Source: Clostridium_S neuense (lineage in GTDB: Bacteria; Bacillota; Clostridia; Clostridiales; Clostridiaceae). From it: a DNA stretch of 64,000 bases. The DNA lies in contig NZ_JBJIAA010000008.1 in assembly GCF_045310695.1 (NCBI RefSeq), forward strand, positions 62,001 through 126,000. The letters run 5' to 3'. Shown piece by piece: positions 1-10,000 of the stretch (its first letter is position 1; every line of letters starts with the position of its first letter). Made by a program: the position numbers and the translations under genes. Under the pieces are notes generated by a model, which did no database searches, was not told the origin of the DNA, and saw nothing but the letters and a program-made list of their open reading frames with translations.

Positions 1-4
1 GACT

Positions 5-203
5 CAGAGCACAACTGACAGAGTACAGATCACAGTGAAGGTAAATTTACCTTTCGTTTCTCTCAGATAAATTTTAAAACTTATTTAGTATCAGCTGCGC
101 TGAATATTATACTTTAAGCCATGCGCGAGCATTAAGTTTTAGATTTTTCAAAGCGATAGCGAAGAAAAATCATCCTTCACTGTACTCTGTCAATTGTACT
201 CTG
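5..203. repeat. MITE-like palindromic repeat, family 2, full copy
   Basis: Non-coding element with related inverted ends. The left end (about 5-41) carries CAGAGCACAACTGACAGAG and CAGTGAAGG. The right end (174-203) is the reverse complement, CCTTCACTGTACTCTGTC followed by AATTGTACTCTG. Nothing inside looks coding. Bases 2-118 match 28182-28298 almost base for base, so it is a dispersed repeat. The sequence just after it (211-280, with GATAAACTTAG and CATGTTGTCTATC) is also echoed at 28300-28350 and 53760-53820, so the true unit may extend to about 280. No transposase is visible. Confidence 0.7.
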
Positions 204-302
204 TACTCTAAGTAAAATATTAGTTTTTGGGGATAAACTTAGTGTTAGTCATTTCAAACTTTCATGTTGTCTATCCATAAATTTATTAAGGAGGACTTCA
301 TT

Positions 303-1334
303 ATGGATGTAATTGCTCAAATGATTCAAAAAAAGGCCTACAAACTTGGTTATGAAAAATGTGGTATTATTTCTATTGATTTAATGGATGAGTATGCTGA
401 AAAATTTAATGAACGTATTGAAAAAATCCCAAGATTAAAGATGTTTTATCAGAGTCAGCAGCGTTTAGCTAATCCTAAGAAGATATATCCATGGGCAAAA
501 TCTGTGGTAGTGCTTTCAGTAGCATATGGAAAGTACAAGGTTCCAGAAGAATTAAATGGACATATAGCTAAGGCATATTTATTTGATACACGTGTCGATA
601 AAAATACAAAACAATATCAGAGTAATCGTGCATTAGAAAAGTATATGCAGGAACTTGGTTTAAAGGTAGAGACAAATCAAAAGTTTGGAGTAGTTGGGAT
701 GCGTTGGGCAGCCATGAAAGCTGGAATTGGCATTATTCGTAGAAATAATTTTTTATACACAGAATCTGGTTCATGGGTTCAACTTGAAGCCTGGGTAACT
801 GACAGAGAAATGGAGTTAAAGGAAACAAATAATGTTGTGCAATGTCCAAAAGCTTGTAATCGCTGTATGACCTCATGCCCTACGAAGTCCCTTTCTGCTC
901 CATATACCATGTCACCAACAGAATGTATTTCCTTTTTAACAACCTTTGGCGTGAGTAACTTGCCACAGGAAACATTGAGTAAAACATTTGGAAACTGTAT
1001 TTATGGATGTGACATTTGTCAAGATGTATGCCCTATGAACAAAGGAAAGTGGAAGGAGGAAATAGAATTCCCTGGCCTTCCGGAATTATCTTCTTTGCTG
1101 ACCCCAGAAAGCATTTTGAAAATGGAAGAAGATTTCTATCGTGAGAGAATACAACCTAAATTTTTCTATTTATCGTCAGAAGAGCTTTGGAAATGGAAGG
1201 TAAATGTATTGTGCTATATGCGTAATAATTATAAGGAAAGTTATAAACCACTTATTATAGATGCATGTGATAATGAAAATAATAAAGTACGTGAAATGGC
1301 TTATTCAATTTGCAGGAAACTTTGTTTGCAATAA
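303..1334 (+). CDS. Epoxyqueuosine reductase (QueG)-like 4Fe-4S protein
   Basis: A 343-residue Fe-S protein resembling QueG, which reduces epoxyqueuosine in tRNA using cobalamin and two [4Fe-4S] clusters. Two cysteine clusters are visible: CPKACNRCMTSCP near residues 180-195 and CIYGCDICQDVCP near 231-244, followed by a C-terminal helical HEAT-like tail. The start at 303 is chosen because AAGGAGG lies 8 nt upstream; an in-frame start at 264 has no site. Clostridia carry several QueG-like paralogues, and the first motif departs from the usual CGxCxxCxxxCP form, so the substrate may not be queuosine. No other queuosine gene is nearby. The family call is firm, the exact reaction less so. Confidence 0.8.
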   Translation: MDVIAQMIQKKAYKLGYEKCGIISIDLMDEYAEKFNERIEKIPRLKMFYQSQQRLANPKKIYPWAKSVVVLSVAYGKYKVPEELNGHIAKAYLFDTRVDKNTKQYQSNRALEKYMQELGLKVETNQKFGVVGMRWAAMKAGIGIIRRNNFLYTESGSWVQLEAWVTDREMELKETNNVVQCPKACNRCMTSCPTKSLSAPYTMSPTECISFLTTFGVSNLPQETLSKTFGNCIYGCDICQDVCPMNKGKWKEEIEFPGLPELSSLLTPESILKMEEDFYRERIQPKFFYLSSEELWKWKVNVLCYMRNNYKESYKPLIIDACDNENNKVREMAYSICRKLCLQ

Positions 1335-1367
1335 GAATAAATTTATCTAAGTTGGATAATAAAATGA

Positions 1368-2027
1368 CTATATAGCAGATATACTAGCTTGTTTAGCAAA
1401 CCGCATTCCCATATCAAATGCATTTTGACAGTCCTTTGGAAATTGTTCTTCTTTTACTTTTCTCTTTTTCTTTTCATCAAATAAAGGAGCGACATATTTT
1501 GAGTAATTATCAAATTGGTACGTATCATTTACAATTAAGGATTCAAAAGATCCAAAGGTTTTTTCTATATACATTTGCATAGATTTAAGATTATTTTCAT
1601 ATTTAGCTTTAAACTGCTCGTTGCTTACATTCATTGTATAAATGAACCCAACTGGTATTTTCCTTTGAAAAAGGCTTGAATGATTTGTGTCATAAACTAA
1701 ATATTGAAATATGAGTCTTTCTAAAAAAGCTTTCATACCGCTAGTAATTGAATGGAAATATATTGGAGAGCCTAAAATAATTGCATCAGCATTTGAGACT
1801 TTTTCAAGAATAGGTGCCAAGTCATCCTTTAAGGCACATTTACCGTAACTTTTGCTATCTTTTAATTTACAAGCAAAACAGCTTACACAACCTTTATAAT
1901 TTTGTGCATAAAGATGAATAAGCTCTGTCTCGGCACCACATGAAGCTGCTCCTTCAAGTGCTTTAGTAAGAAGAGTGGCTGTATTTTTATTTTTTCTTGG
2001 ACTTCCGTTAATTGCTATTACCTTCAT
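1368..2027 (-). CDS. Flavodoxin-fold FMN reductase / iron-sulfur flavoprotein-like
   Basis: A 219-residue NADPH-dependent FMN reductase-family protein. The N-terminus has the FMN phosphate loop (INGSPRKNKNT, residues 6-16) and GSPIYFHSITSGMKAFLER near 86-104. A CVSCFACK cysteine motif near 47-54, plus a later Cys, is typical of clostridial iron-sulfur flavoproteins, although cluster binding is inferred. GGAGG lies 8 nt before the ATG. It is divergent from an HxlR regulator with a palindrome between them, a common arrangement for redox- or electrophile-responsive flavoproteins. The likely role is cytosolic reduction of quinones or similar substrates; the substrate is unknown. Confidence 0.8.
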   Translation of the reverse strand: MKVIAINGSPRKNKNTATLLTKALEGAASCGAETELIHLYAQNYKGCVSCFACKLKDSKSYGKCALKDDLAPILEKVSNADAIILGSPIYFHSITSGMKAFLERLIFQYLVYDTNHSSLFQRKIPVGFIYTMNVSNEQFKAKYENNLKSMQMYIEKTFGSFESLIVNDTYQFDNYSKYVAPLFDEKKKRKVKEEQFPKDCQNAFDMGMRFAKQASISAI

Positions 2028-2093
2028 TAATTATACCTCCATTTGTATGCTTAATTCATTTTATGCTATGATTATATATCATAATAAAAAAAT

Positions 2094-2113
2094 AAATAAG
2101 TATGCACTTATTT
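2094..2113. promoter_or_regulatory. Candidate HxlR operator palindrome
   Basis: AAATAAGT-ATGC-ACTTATTT, two perfect 8-bp arms around 4 bp. It lies between the divergent flavodoxin and HxlR genes, 41 bp before the regulator start and 67 bp before the flavoprotein start. Its position suggests one site controlling both promoters. Confidence 0.6.
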
Positions 2114-2153
2114 GTTATATTCTAACCCAAAGGTAAGTAAAGGAGCAGGATTT

Positions 2154-2480
2154 ATGAATAGCTTTGAAGATAAATATGGAGCCTGTGGAATGCGATATAC
2201 ATTATCTATAGTTGAGGGAAAATGGAAATGGATTATATTATGGAAAATATATAAAGCTAAGGTAATAAGATATAATAAGTTAAAGGATAGTTTAGAGCCT
2301 ATTGCCCATAAGACATTAAGTGTACAACTAAAAGAACTTGAAATTAGCAATTTAATTCACAGAGAACAATACAATGAAATTCCACCTAAAGTTGAATATT
2401 CATTAACTGAAGAGGGAATGACATTAATACCAATTCTTGAGCTCATGAGTAAATGGGGAGACGAACATATTAAAAAATAG
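2154..2480 (+). CDS. HxlR-family transcriptional regulator
   Basis: A 108-residue winged-helix protein of the HxlR/YodB class. It has the family's early Cys (YGACGMRYTLSIVEGKWKW), then KTLSVQLKELEISNLIHREQY as recognition helix and wing, and YSLTEEGMTL. Members often sense electrophiles or oxidants through the N-terminal cysteine. The start at 2154 follows AAAGGAG at a good distance; an upstream TTG frame at 2112 overlaps the palindrome and has no site. Divergent from the flavodoxin gene at 1368-2027, which is the obvious target. Confidence 0.85.
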   Translation: MNSFEDKYGACGMRYTLSIVEGKWKWIILWKIYKAKVIRYNKLKDSLEPIAHKTLSVQLKELEISNLIHREQYNEIPPKVEYSLTEEGMTLIPILELMSKWGDEHIKK

Positions 2481-2824
2481 ATTTAATTAAATATAAGCCT
2501 ATAGCCAATAGCAGCAATCCAAATGGAACTGTAAAGTAAGGGAATGAAAGAATTAAATGTGTGATTTAAAAATACGCAGCGGTGAAGTAGATAAAGCCAT
2601 AGAAATTATACGAATTGAGGTTTTAAAATAAGTTTTCTATATATCTGCAATAAAAATGCATAATAACACCTTTTGTATTAAATAATATTACATATTAGAG
2701 ATAAACGGCTTCAACTATTGAAATTCATGTGCACGAAAATGCTAAGAAGACGGCATTTTGATACAAATAAATTTCAAGTTTCAAGGTGATTTATCTTTAC
2801 TAGAAGTACAAATGAGGTGTTTTT
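2481..2824. other. Intergenic region with a family-3 repeat
   Basis: No credible gene. Bases 2725-2800 form a copy of a dispersed repeat: an imperfect hairpin (CGAAAATGC at 2734-2742 with GCATTTTG at 2753-2760), then AATTTCAAGTTTCA and GATTTATCTTTA. A better preserved copy is at 17565-17637. The rest is A+T-rich, and the promoter of the next gene must lie here. Confidence 0.5.
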
Positions 2825-3829
2825 GTGATCAATCTTATTAGAAATCCTGACGTTTATCATGGAGAAAATAGAAAATCGAATTTTTTTGAGGGGTGGTACT
2901 TTAAACTTGTGCAGCCCCTTACAGGCCGTACATATTGTTTTATACCAGGGATATTTATTTCAAGTGAAAAAGGATATTCACACAGTTTTATTCAAGTACT
3001 TAAAGGAAATGAGAACAAGTTTAAATATATAAAATTCAAAAAAGATGAATTTAAAGCAAGTTACTCCGAATTCAACCTAAGTGTAGGAGAGAACTTTTTT
3101 TCTATCAGTCAAATAGATTTAAATATTAATCAGCAGAATGAAAATATATCTGGAACATTGCATTTTGATAATATAATAAAATGGCCAGATAGTCGGATTA
3201 ATCCAGGTAGCATGGGGTTCTATAATTATTTGGAGTTTATGCAGTGCTATAGCCAGGTTTGTGCTGTTGATGGTTTTATAAGAGGAAAATTATATATTAA
3301 TGGTGAAATTATTGATTTTACTGGAGGAAAGTTGTATATAGAAAAAAACTGGGGTAAGGCTTTTCCATATTCATATATATGGGTTCAGGGAAATTCCTTT
3401 GCAGGAGGAGAAGGTGCAGTTACATGTTCCATAGGGCAAGTTCCACTTCCGTTTCCATTTAAAAGTTTTACAGGCTTTCTGATAGGCATATATGCAAAGG
3501 GAAGGTTTTATAAGTTTACAAGCATAAATAAAAGCAGTTTGTCAGTTAAATGTGAAGATGAAGAGGTTATTTTAAAGGCTTATAATAAAAAATATTCTCT
3601 TAAAATTGAAGGTTTTTATAAAAAGCAAGATTTTATGAGCTTATATGCACCTAGTAAAGGAAGTATGCGTCCTATAGCGAATGAAACTCTTCATGGAAAT
3701 TTAAAAGTAGAACTTTATGATAATATAAAAGGTTATACAATTTTTAATGATGACTGTTTTTCTGCAGGCATTGAGCTGTCTGAGAATTATATAAATTTAA
3801 CTAATAGAATGTGCTTTAAAGAATGTTAA
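2825..3829 (+). CDS. Tocopherol cyclase-like family protein
   Basis: A 334-residue protein resembling the bacterial branch of the tocopherol cyclase family (Pfam PF14249). Family hallmarks are HGENRKSNFFEGWYFKLV near residues 13-30, GRTYCFIPGIF, a GSMGFYNYLEFMQCYSQV stretch near 135, and IEKNWGKAFPYSYIWVQGN near 177-195. Plant members close the chromanol ring of vitamin E. An anaerobe has no known tocopherol pathway, so the substrate here is unknown, perhaps another lipid or quinone-like molecule. GTG start preceded by GAGGTG. Monocistronic, ending in a terminator. No signal peptide is obvious. Confidence 0.8.
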   Translation: MINLIRNPDVYHGENRKSNFFEGWYFKLVQPLTGRTYCFIPGIFISSEKGYSHSFIQVLKGNENKFKYIKFKKDEFKASYSEFNLSVGENFFSISQIDLNINQQNENISGTLHFDNIIKWPDSRINPGSMGFYNYLEFMQCYSQVCAVDGFIRGKLYINGEIIDFTGGKLYIEKNWGKAFPYSYIWVQGNSFAGGEGAVTCSIGQVPLPFPFKSFTGFLIGIYAKGRFYKFTSINKSSLSVKCEDEEVILKAYNKKYSLKIEGFYKKQDFMSLYAPSKGSMRPIANETLHGNLKVELYDNIKGYTIFNDDCFSAGIELSENYINLTNRMCFKEC

Positions 3830-3849
3830 AGTGCAGGCAATTAATAAAA

Positions 3850-3888
3850 TAAGGAAATCTCTAAGAGGTGGGGATTTTCTTTTTTTAT
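3850..3888 (+). terminator. Likely rho-independent terminator
   Basis: GGAAATCTC ... GGGGATTTTC followed by a run of T, directly downstream of the tocopherol-cyclase-like gene. The stem includes a G-T pair and a short bulge. Confidence 0.55.
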
Positions 3889-3978
3889 GGCAAAGTAAGA
3901 AAAAGAAATTGACTATGCTAACAAATGATAGTATTATATACAGTATAAACTAACGATAGATAGTAGGGCGGCGAAAAT

Positions 3979-4596
3979 ATGCAGGGCAATGAATCAAAAA
4001 GAAATACAAAACAAAAAATATTTGAGGCTTCAGCAAGGCTCTTTGCTAAAGAAGGATATTATGGGGTATCTATGAGAGAAATAGCTAAAGAAGTAGGGAT
4101 AAAAGAAAGCTCCATATATAATCATTATAAAAACAAAGAAGAAATTCTTAGCAGCTTGCTTGATTATTTTGCAGAAAAATTAACAGTGTATAGACCTAGT
4201 GAGGAAGAAATTGAAAATATGCTCGATTATATGTCCGTTGAAGATGTTTTTAAACAGCTTATTATAAACTTTGGAAAATCCTTGAACGGTACTTTGGACA
4301 CTGTTGCGAGAATAGTATACACAGAACAATTTAGAAATGAAAAGGCAAAACAATTAATGCTAGAAAATTTAATTGATGAGCCATCAAGGTTTGCAGCAAA
4401 GGTTTTAAGAATTATGAAAAGAAAAAAATTAATAAGAAATGTTGATGTAGATTGGGTATCAAGAGAATATAACTACACTCTTTTGGCTATAACCTTTGAG
4501 TATGCTCACGCTGTAAATAATGAAGAGGATACAGCACCTGTAATTAGAAAAATGTTTAAACATGTTAGCTTCATATGCGAATATTTAAAAAAATAG
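3979..4596 (+). CDS. TetR/AcrR-family regulator
   Basis: A 205-residue one-domain regulator. The N-terminal HTH is typical: KQKIFEASARLFAKEGYYG, then MREIAKEVGIKESSIYNHYKNKEEIL (about residues 10-55). The helical C-terminal ligand domain has no recognisable signature. The promoter region has a TTGACT -35 and two related direct repeats, CTAACAAATGATAG (3918-3931) and CTAACGATAGATAG (3949-3962), which could be its binding sites. It is followed 23 bp later by a DUF998 membrane protein, so both probably form one autoregulated operon. The inducer is unknown. Confidence 0.85.
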   Translation: MQGNESKRNTKQKIFEASARLFAKEGYYGVSMREIAKEVGIKESSIYNHYKNKEEILSSLLDYFAEKLTVYRPSEEEIENMLDYMSVEDVFKQLIINFGKSLNGTLDTVARIVYTEQFRNEKAKQLMLENLIDEPSRFAAKVLRIMKRKKLIRNVDVDWVSREYNYTLLAITFEYAHAVNNEEDTAPVIRKMFKHVSFICEYLKK

Positions 4597-4619
4597 TTTA
4601 ATGGAAAGAAGGGTATACT

Positions 4620-5243
4620 ATGAGAAAAAAGCTATTTGTAGCTGGAATTATTTCACCAGTAATATATGTGTTATATGTTATTATTGGAGGAATGCTGCGG
4701 AAGGGATATAGTCAAATAAAGCAGCCAATAAGTGATTTATCTGCAAAGGGTGCACCTAATCTAGGAATGTTAAATACCTTTGGAAGTTTGTCACAGATAT
4801 TTGGATTTATATTTGCAATAAGCGCATTTATTTATTTGAGGAGATTTAAGATAAAGGCTGTAACTATTTCTATGGTATTTTTTTTAGCGGAGACATTAAT
4901 TACTTTTTCATATTCATTTTTCCCGGAGGACATGCCAGGTACCACTCTCACGTTTACAGGTTTTATGCATTTAGCTGTAACTGCATTAGTTGTTATCACG
5001 ATTATTTTAATGCTTGTGTTTGCTGGTGTGGGCTTTAGGAAGCTCAATGGCTATAAAAAATTCTCAGGCTATTCTATAGTTACTTGTATAGTTATTGTTA
5101 TTTCTGGAATATCATCCGGTATTGTCATATCAAATAATATTCCTATTTTTGGGGTTGTTGAAAGAATTAATATAGGTGCTTTACAATTGTGGGTATTTGT
5201 ATTTGCTTTAGTACTTTTAAATAGTCTGCAGGAATTTGAGTAA
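4620..5243 (+). CDS. DUF998 integral membrane protein
   Basis: A 207-residue hydrophobic protein with about six predicted membrane spans. It carries the DUF998 signature: an N-terminal span followed by the SQIKQPISDLSAKGAPN segment near residues 30-48. The family has no settled biochemical role. The gene is 23 bp downstream of the TetR gene, with GAAAGAAGGG before its ATG, so expression is probably under that repressor. TetR partners are often efflux or envelope-stress proteins, but this protein shows no transporter motif. Confidence 0.8.
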   Translation: MRKKLFVAGIISPVIYVLYVIIGGMLRKGYSQIKQPISDLSAKGAPNLGMLNTFGSLSQIFGFIFAISAFIYLRRFKIKAVTISMVFFLAETLITFSYSFFPEDMPGTTLTFTGFMHLAVTALVVITIILMLVFAGVGFRKLNGYKKFSGYSIVTCIVIVISGISSGIVISNNIPIFGVVERINIGALQLWVFVFALVLLNSLQEFE

Positions 5244-5263
5244 ATCAATTCATGCAGATTTTT
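5225..5263. terminator. Terminator overlapping the DUF998 gene end
   Basis: TCTGCAGGAATT and AATTCATGCAGA pair around the DUF998 stop codon and are followed by TTTTTA. It lies between two convergent genes and ends 1 bp inside the DeoR stop region, so it may serve both. Confidence 0.5.
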
Positions 5264-6026
5264 ATATTAAATTTATATTGTACTGTTCAAGCAAAGTCAA
5301 TACAGCATCATTTGGATTGGCTTCTGTAATTATACTGTGAAAATCTGATATATTTGAAAAGTTAAAAATTCCATCCAAATTAAATCTCTCATTTGTTGCC
5401 ATAAGATATGCTTCTTTAGATATACTCATGATTGCTCTTTTAGTGCCAGCATCCTCTGACATGCCAGAACTAACATTTCCGTTTGTAAGGTTTATTCCAC
5501 TGCAGCCAATAAAAGCTTTGTTGCAGCTATAAAGTTTAATTTGTTCAATGGAATGAAATCCTATATTTCCACCTACAAGCTTGTTGTAGTCACCACCTAT
5601 AAAAATAACCTTCATTTTTAGATCTAGGTGAAGCAGAGATGATACTTCAACCATATTTGTTATTAAAGTGATATTTTTATTGTTTTCTATAAGCAATTTT
5701 ATAAGGAAGTAAGAAATACTAGATGCATCCAAAAAAATTGTATCGTTGTCGTTAATTAAGTTATAAACTTTTTTAGCAATTATTTGCTTTAAATCGGTGT
5801 CCTTTTCAACTCGCTTAAATAAAGTTTCAGCACTTGCTATACTGCGTTTTATGTTAATTGCCCCTCCGTAGGTACGCTGAAGTAAATTGTTTTTTTCTAA
5901 AACCTGAAGATCCTTTCTAATCATACTTTCACTTACATTAAATTGTGTGCTTAGGTCTTTTACCAATACTTTTCCGTCTCTTTCAAGTAAATCTAAGATA
6001 TGTTTGTGTCTTTCTTCAATAAACAT
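5262..6026 (-). CDS. DeoR/GlpR-family transcriptional regulator
   Basis: A 254-residue sugar-type repressor. The N-terminal DeoR HTH reads EERHKHILDLLERDGKVLVKDLS...VSESMIRKDLQVLEKNN (residues 4-50). The C-terminal sugar-phosphate-binding domain has DASSISYFL and GCSGINLTNG. The start at 6026 follows GGAGG; an upstream extension to 6086 lacks a site. It is divergent from a HAD phosphatase, which fits a regulator that senses a phosphorylated sugar and controls its dephosphorylation or metabolism. The particular sugar cannot be told from sequence. Confidence 0.85.
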   Translation of the reverse strand: MFIEERHKHILDLLERDGKVLVKDLSTQFNVSESMIRKDLQVLEKNNLLQRTYGGAINIKRSIASAETLFKRVEKDTDLKQIIAKKVYNLINDNDTIFLDASSISYFLIKLLIENNKNITLITNMVEVSSLLHLDLKMKVIFIGGDYNKLVGGNIGFHSIEQIKLYSCNKAFIGCSGINLTNGNVSSGMSEDAGTKRAIMSISKEAYLMATNERFNLDGIFNFSNISDFHSIITEANPNDAVLTLLEQYNINLI

Positions 6027-6095
6027 AATTTCCTCCGCCTTATTCTCATTTGTTCTTATTTTATCAATTATAATTGTAAAATGCAATTGAATTAA

Positions 6096-6124
6096 TTGAC
6101 AAGCGATAATAAATAAAATAAAAT
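6096..6124 (+). promoter_or_regulatory. Promoter of the HAD phosphatase gene
   Basis: TTGACA (6096-6101), 17-bp spacer, TAAAAT (6119-6124), about 36 bp before the ATG. Repeats of GATAAT around 6105, 6124 and 6134 may be part of the DeoR-type operator. Confidence 0.6.
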
Positions 6125-6160
6125 GATACTGAATGATAATGAATTGTAGGAGAGAGAATT

Positions 6161-6952
6161 ATGAAAAAAGCTGTATTTTTTGATGTTGATGGAACCTTAA
6201 TAGATTGTTTAAATGGAATAACGGATATTACGCCTAGAGTGAAAAAGTCTATACGTAAATTACAGGCAGAAGGAAATTATGTTTTTGTTGCAACAGGCAG
6301 ACCATATGCTTTTTTAAATGATAATCTTCTTAATTTTGGCTTTGATGGCTTTGTGCTTACTAATGGTGCATATGTACAAGTTAGAGATAAATGCATATAT
6401 AAAAAATCTATTAATAAAAGTTGTATTAAGGATTTAGTTGATAAGTTTAACAGGCTCAATATTCAGTACATGCTTCAGGGGGAGACATATTCTTATATTA
6501 AAGATGAATATAAAAAGCTGCGTTCTGTATATGATGCATATAAGATACCTGAAAAATATTTAAAGGGTAAGTATAAGCCAGAAGAAGTAGATGTATATAA
6601 AATTGAATTATTGTGCAGTGATAAAAAGGGCATAGATTACTGTTTATCCTTAAAGGATGATGGTTATGATTATATTTGTGATACAAAAACCGGTTATTTT
6701 GAATTATATTCAAGGGCTAATACTAAAGCTTCTGGAATATTAAAGGTATTGGATTTTTTAAATATTCCTTTAGAAAATAGTTATGCTTTTGGCGATGGGA
6801 AAAATGATATAGAAATGCTGTCAACAGTAGGCTGTGGAATAGCTATGGGAAATGCTCATGCTTCTGTTAAGAATTATGCTGAAGAAATCACAGATACTGT
6901 GCAAAATGATGGAATAGCACTTGGAATAGAGAAGTTTATTTTAAATATATAA
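6161..6952 (+). CDS. Cof-type HAD-IIB sugar phosphatase
   Basis: A 263-residue HAD hydrolase. Motif I is FFDVDGTL (nucleophile Asp8, acid/base Asp10), motif II is VATGRPYAF near residue 45, and the C-terminal motif IV is FGDGKNDIEML near 209-219. The long cap between motifs II and III marks the IIB (Cof) class, which dephosphorylates sugar phosphates and similar small molecules. GGAGAG precedes the ATG. Divergent from the DeoR-type regulator, so it is likely induced by the same sugar phosphate. Cytoplasmic; substrate unassigned. Confidence 0.85.
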   Translation: MKKAVFFDVDGTLIDCLNGITDITPRVKKSIRKLQAEGNYVFVATGRPYAFLNDNLLNFGFDGFVLTNGAYVQVRDKCIYKKSINKSCIKDLVDKFNRLNIQYMLQGETYSYIKDEYKKLRSVYDAYKIPEKYLKGKYKPEEVDVYKIELLCSDKKGIDYCLSLKDDGYDYICDTKTGYFELYSRANTKASGILKVLDFLNIPLENSYAFGDGKNDIEMLSTVGCGIAMGNAHASVKNYAEEITDTVQNDGIALGIEKFILNI

Positions 6953-7054
6953 TAGTATTATACAAGAAGAATTTTAATACGAGTATTTTCAGAAAAAATT
7001 TCATAGTATATAATAGTAAAGGACTAAAAATTTTAGAGAGAGGTAAAGGATGCC

Positions 7055-10000
7055 ATGAAAAGAATAAATGAAATTTTTAGTGACTATGGAGCAAGCGGCA
7101 ATATAAATACTGCTTTTGTAGAATCGGTAGTTTTAAAGAAAAAAAGCAAACGGTTAGAGATGGAAATTAGCTCAGATAAATATATAGAAGTGCGAGAGTT
7201 TGAAAAACTTAATAGCTTTATAAGACAAAGATTTGCTTTAAATGATTCTATAATTGCTGTAAAGTATGCTGATGGGACGGACAAAAAACCTATAGAAGAA
7301 GAACTTAATAATATTGTACTTTTAATGGCAGACAGACATCCTGTTTTAAAAACGATAGTAAATAACAGCGAATATAAAGTAGATCAGAATACTATAAATT
7401 TTAATTTTAAAGTTGCTGTGTCTGGTTTTTTAAAGGCTATGAATTATGATAGAGAGCTTTATAAAGCTATAAAAGCTCTTTATGGCACTACATATAATAT
7501 AAACTTTGTTGATAAAGTAAGCAGTGAGGAATTAATGCTTCAACAGGAAGAGCGTGAACAGGAGATGCTTGCCATTTCAAAGAAAATTCAGGAGTCTTTA
7601 AGCAGTAATGCTCCTAGAGTACATAAGGAAGCTTCATTTGGAAAGGAAGAAACAAAAGAAGATGGAGAGGGTAAGAAGACAGATCCATCTTTAATATTAG
7701 GTAGAAGTTCTAGAATCAAAGAAAATGTAATAAAAATTACAGATATTACGCCGGATGAGGGAAGAATATCCATAGAAGGTGAAATATCTAATATAGAAGC
7801 TAAGGAATTAAAAAGTGGAAAGACTCTGGTTTCTTTTGATTTGTATGACGGTTCAAGTTCTATGACCTGTAAGTCTTTCTTAAAGCCCGGTGAGGATGGT
7901 GAAGTATTATCTAGACTTAAAAAAGCTAAAGGTGTTAGGCTTTTAGGTTCTGCTGGCTATAGTAAATTTTCACAAGAAGTTGAAATGATTGCTAATGTTA
8001 TAGTTGAAACAGGAGGCATTAGGAGAACTAAGAGGATGGATAATGCAGAAGTGAAGAGAGTAGAGCTTCACATGCATACGCAGATGAGTCAGATGGATGC
8101 TATGAATAGTGCTACAGATTTAATTAAAAGGGCTATGAGTTGGGGGATGAAGTCAATTGCTATAACAGACCATGGAGTAGTTCAGGCGTTCCCGGAAGCA
8201 CATAAGTTACTTGGAAGAGATAATCCTGATATGAAAATCATATATGGAGTAGAAGCGTATTTAGCACCAGATAAAAAACCATCTGTAACAGATTCTAAAG
8301 GTCAAAGTATTGATACTACCTATTGTGTGCTTGATTTAGAGACGACAGGTTTTTCACCAGTAACCGAAAAAATTACTGAAATAGGAATTATGAAATGCAG
8401 GGATGGGAAGGTTCTCGATAGTTTTAGCTGCTTTGTAAATCCTGAAAAACCTATTCCTTCAAGAGTTGTTGAGATTACAAACATAACTGATGATATGGTG
8501 AGGGATGCAGAAACTATAGATAAGGTTTTTCCTAAAATGCTTGAGTTTATTGATGGCAGTGTTTTGGTTGCACATAATGCCAGCTTTGATGTGGGCTTCT
8601 TAAAGCATAATGCAAAGGTATTAGGCTATGACTTTGATTTCACGTATTTGGATACCTTATCCTTAGCTCAGGATATATTTCCTCAATATAAAAGTTATAA
8701 ATTGGGGAGAATTGCTAAGAATCTTGGCATAAAGGTAGAAGTAGCCCATAGAGCTTTAGATGATGTGGATACGACTGTTAAAATATTTAATGTAATGCTT
8801 GAAGAATTAAAGAAAAGAGGAGCAAAAACTCTTGATGATATAGATAGCTGTGCTTCTGATGAAGCGGCTAAGAAGGAAGAATATAAGAAGCTCAAGACTT
8901 ATCACGCAATAATACTAGCAAAGGACTATGTAGGTTTAAAGAATTTATATAAGCTTGTATCCTATTCTCATTTGAATTATTTTTATAAAAGACCTCGTAT
9001 ATTAAGAAGTCTTTATAAAAAGTATTCTGAAGGGTTAATTTTAGGCAGTGCCTGCAGTGAAGGTGAGCTTTTTCAGGCAATACTTCTTGGAAAATCCGAT
9101 GAGGAAATTGAAGCAGTTGCGGCAGAGTATGATTATTTGGAAATTCAACCTTTAGGAAATGATGATTATTTAATAAGAAATGGTCAGGTGGCGGATAGAG
9201 AAGCCATAAAGGATATTAATAGAAAAATTATAGCTTTGGCAGAAAAATTAAATAAACCTGTAGTTGCTACTGGTGATGTTCATTTTATGGATCCAGAGGA
9301 TGAAATCTACAGACGTATACTTGAAGCAGGTCAGGGCTTTAAGGATGCCGATAATCAAGCTCCACTATATTTAAGAACAACTGAAGAAATGCTTCGTGAG
9401 TTCTCTTATTTAGGAAAGGAAAAAGCTTATGAAGTGGTGGTTACTAATACTAACCTTGTATCAGATATGTGTCAGCAAATTAGTCCTATTTCACCAGAAA
9501 AATGTCCACCTCATATAGATGGCTGTGAAGAGACAATTAAGAATATTGCCTACAGCAGGGCACATGAGCTGTATGGAGATCCACTGCCAGAAATTGTTCA
9601 GCAAAGGTTAGATAAAGAGCTTGAGTCAATTATAAAAAATGGTTTCTCTGTAATGTATATCATAGCTCAAAAGCTGGTTTGGAAATCCAATGAGGATGGA
9701 TATCTTGTTGGTTCCAGAGGTTCAGTTGGTTCCTCCTTTGTGGCAAATATGACAGGTATAACTGAAGTTAATTCACTGCCAGCTCATTACAGATGTCCTA
9801 ACTGTAAGTATTCGGATTTTACCGATTATGGAGTTAAAAATGGCTTTGATTTACCAGATAAAGTATGCCCGGTTTGTGGTGAAAAGCTTGATAAAGATGG
9901 CATGGATATACCTTTTGAAACCTTTTTGGGTTTCAATGGTGATAAGGAGCCAGATATAGATTTAAACTTTTCGGGAGAATATCAGGCAAAAGCCCATAGG

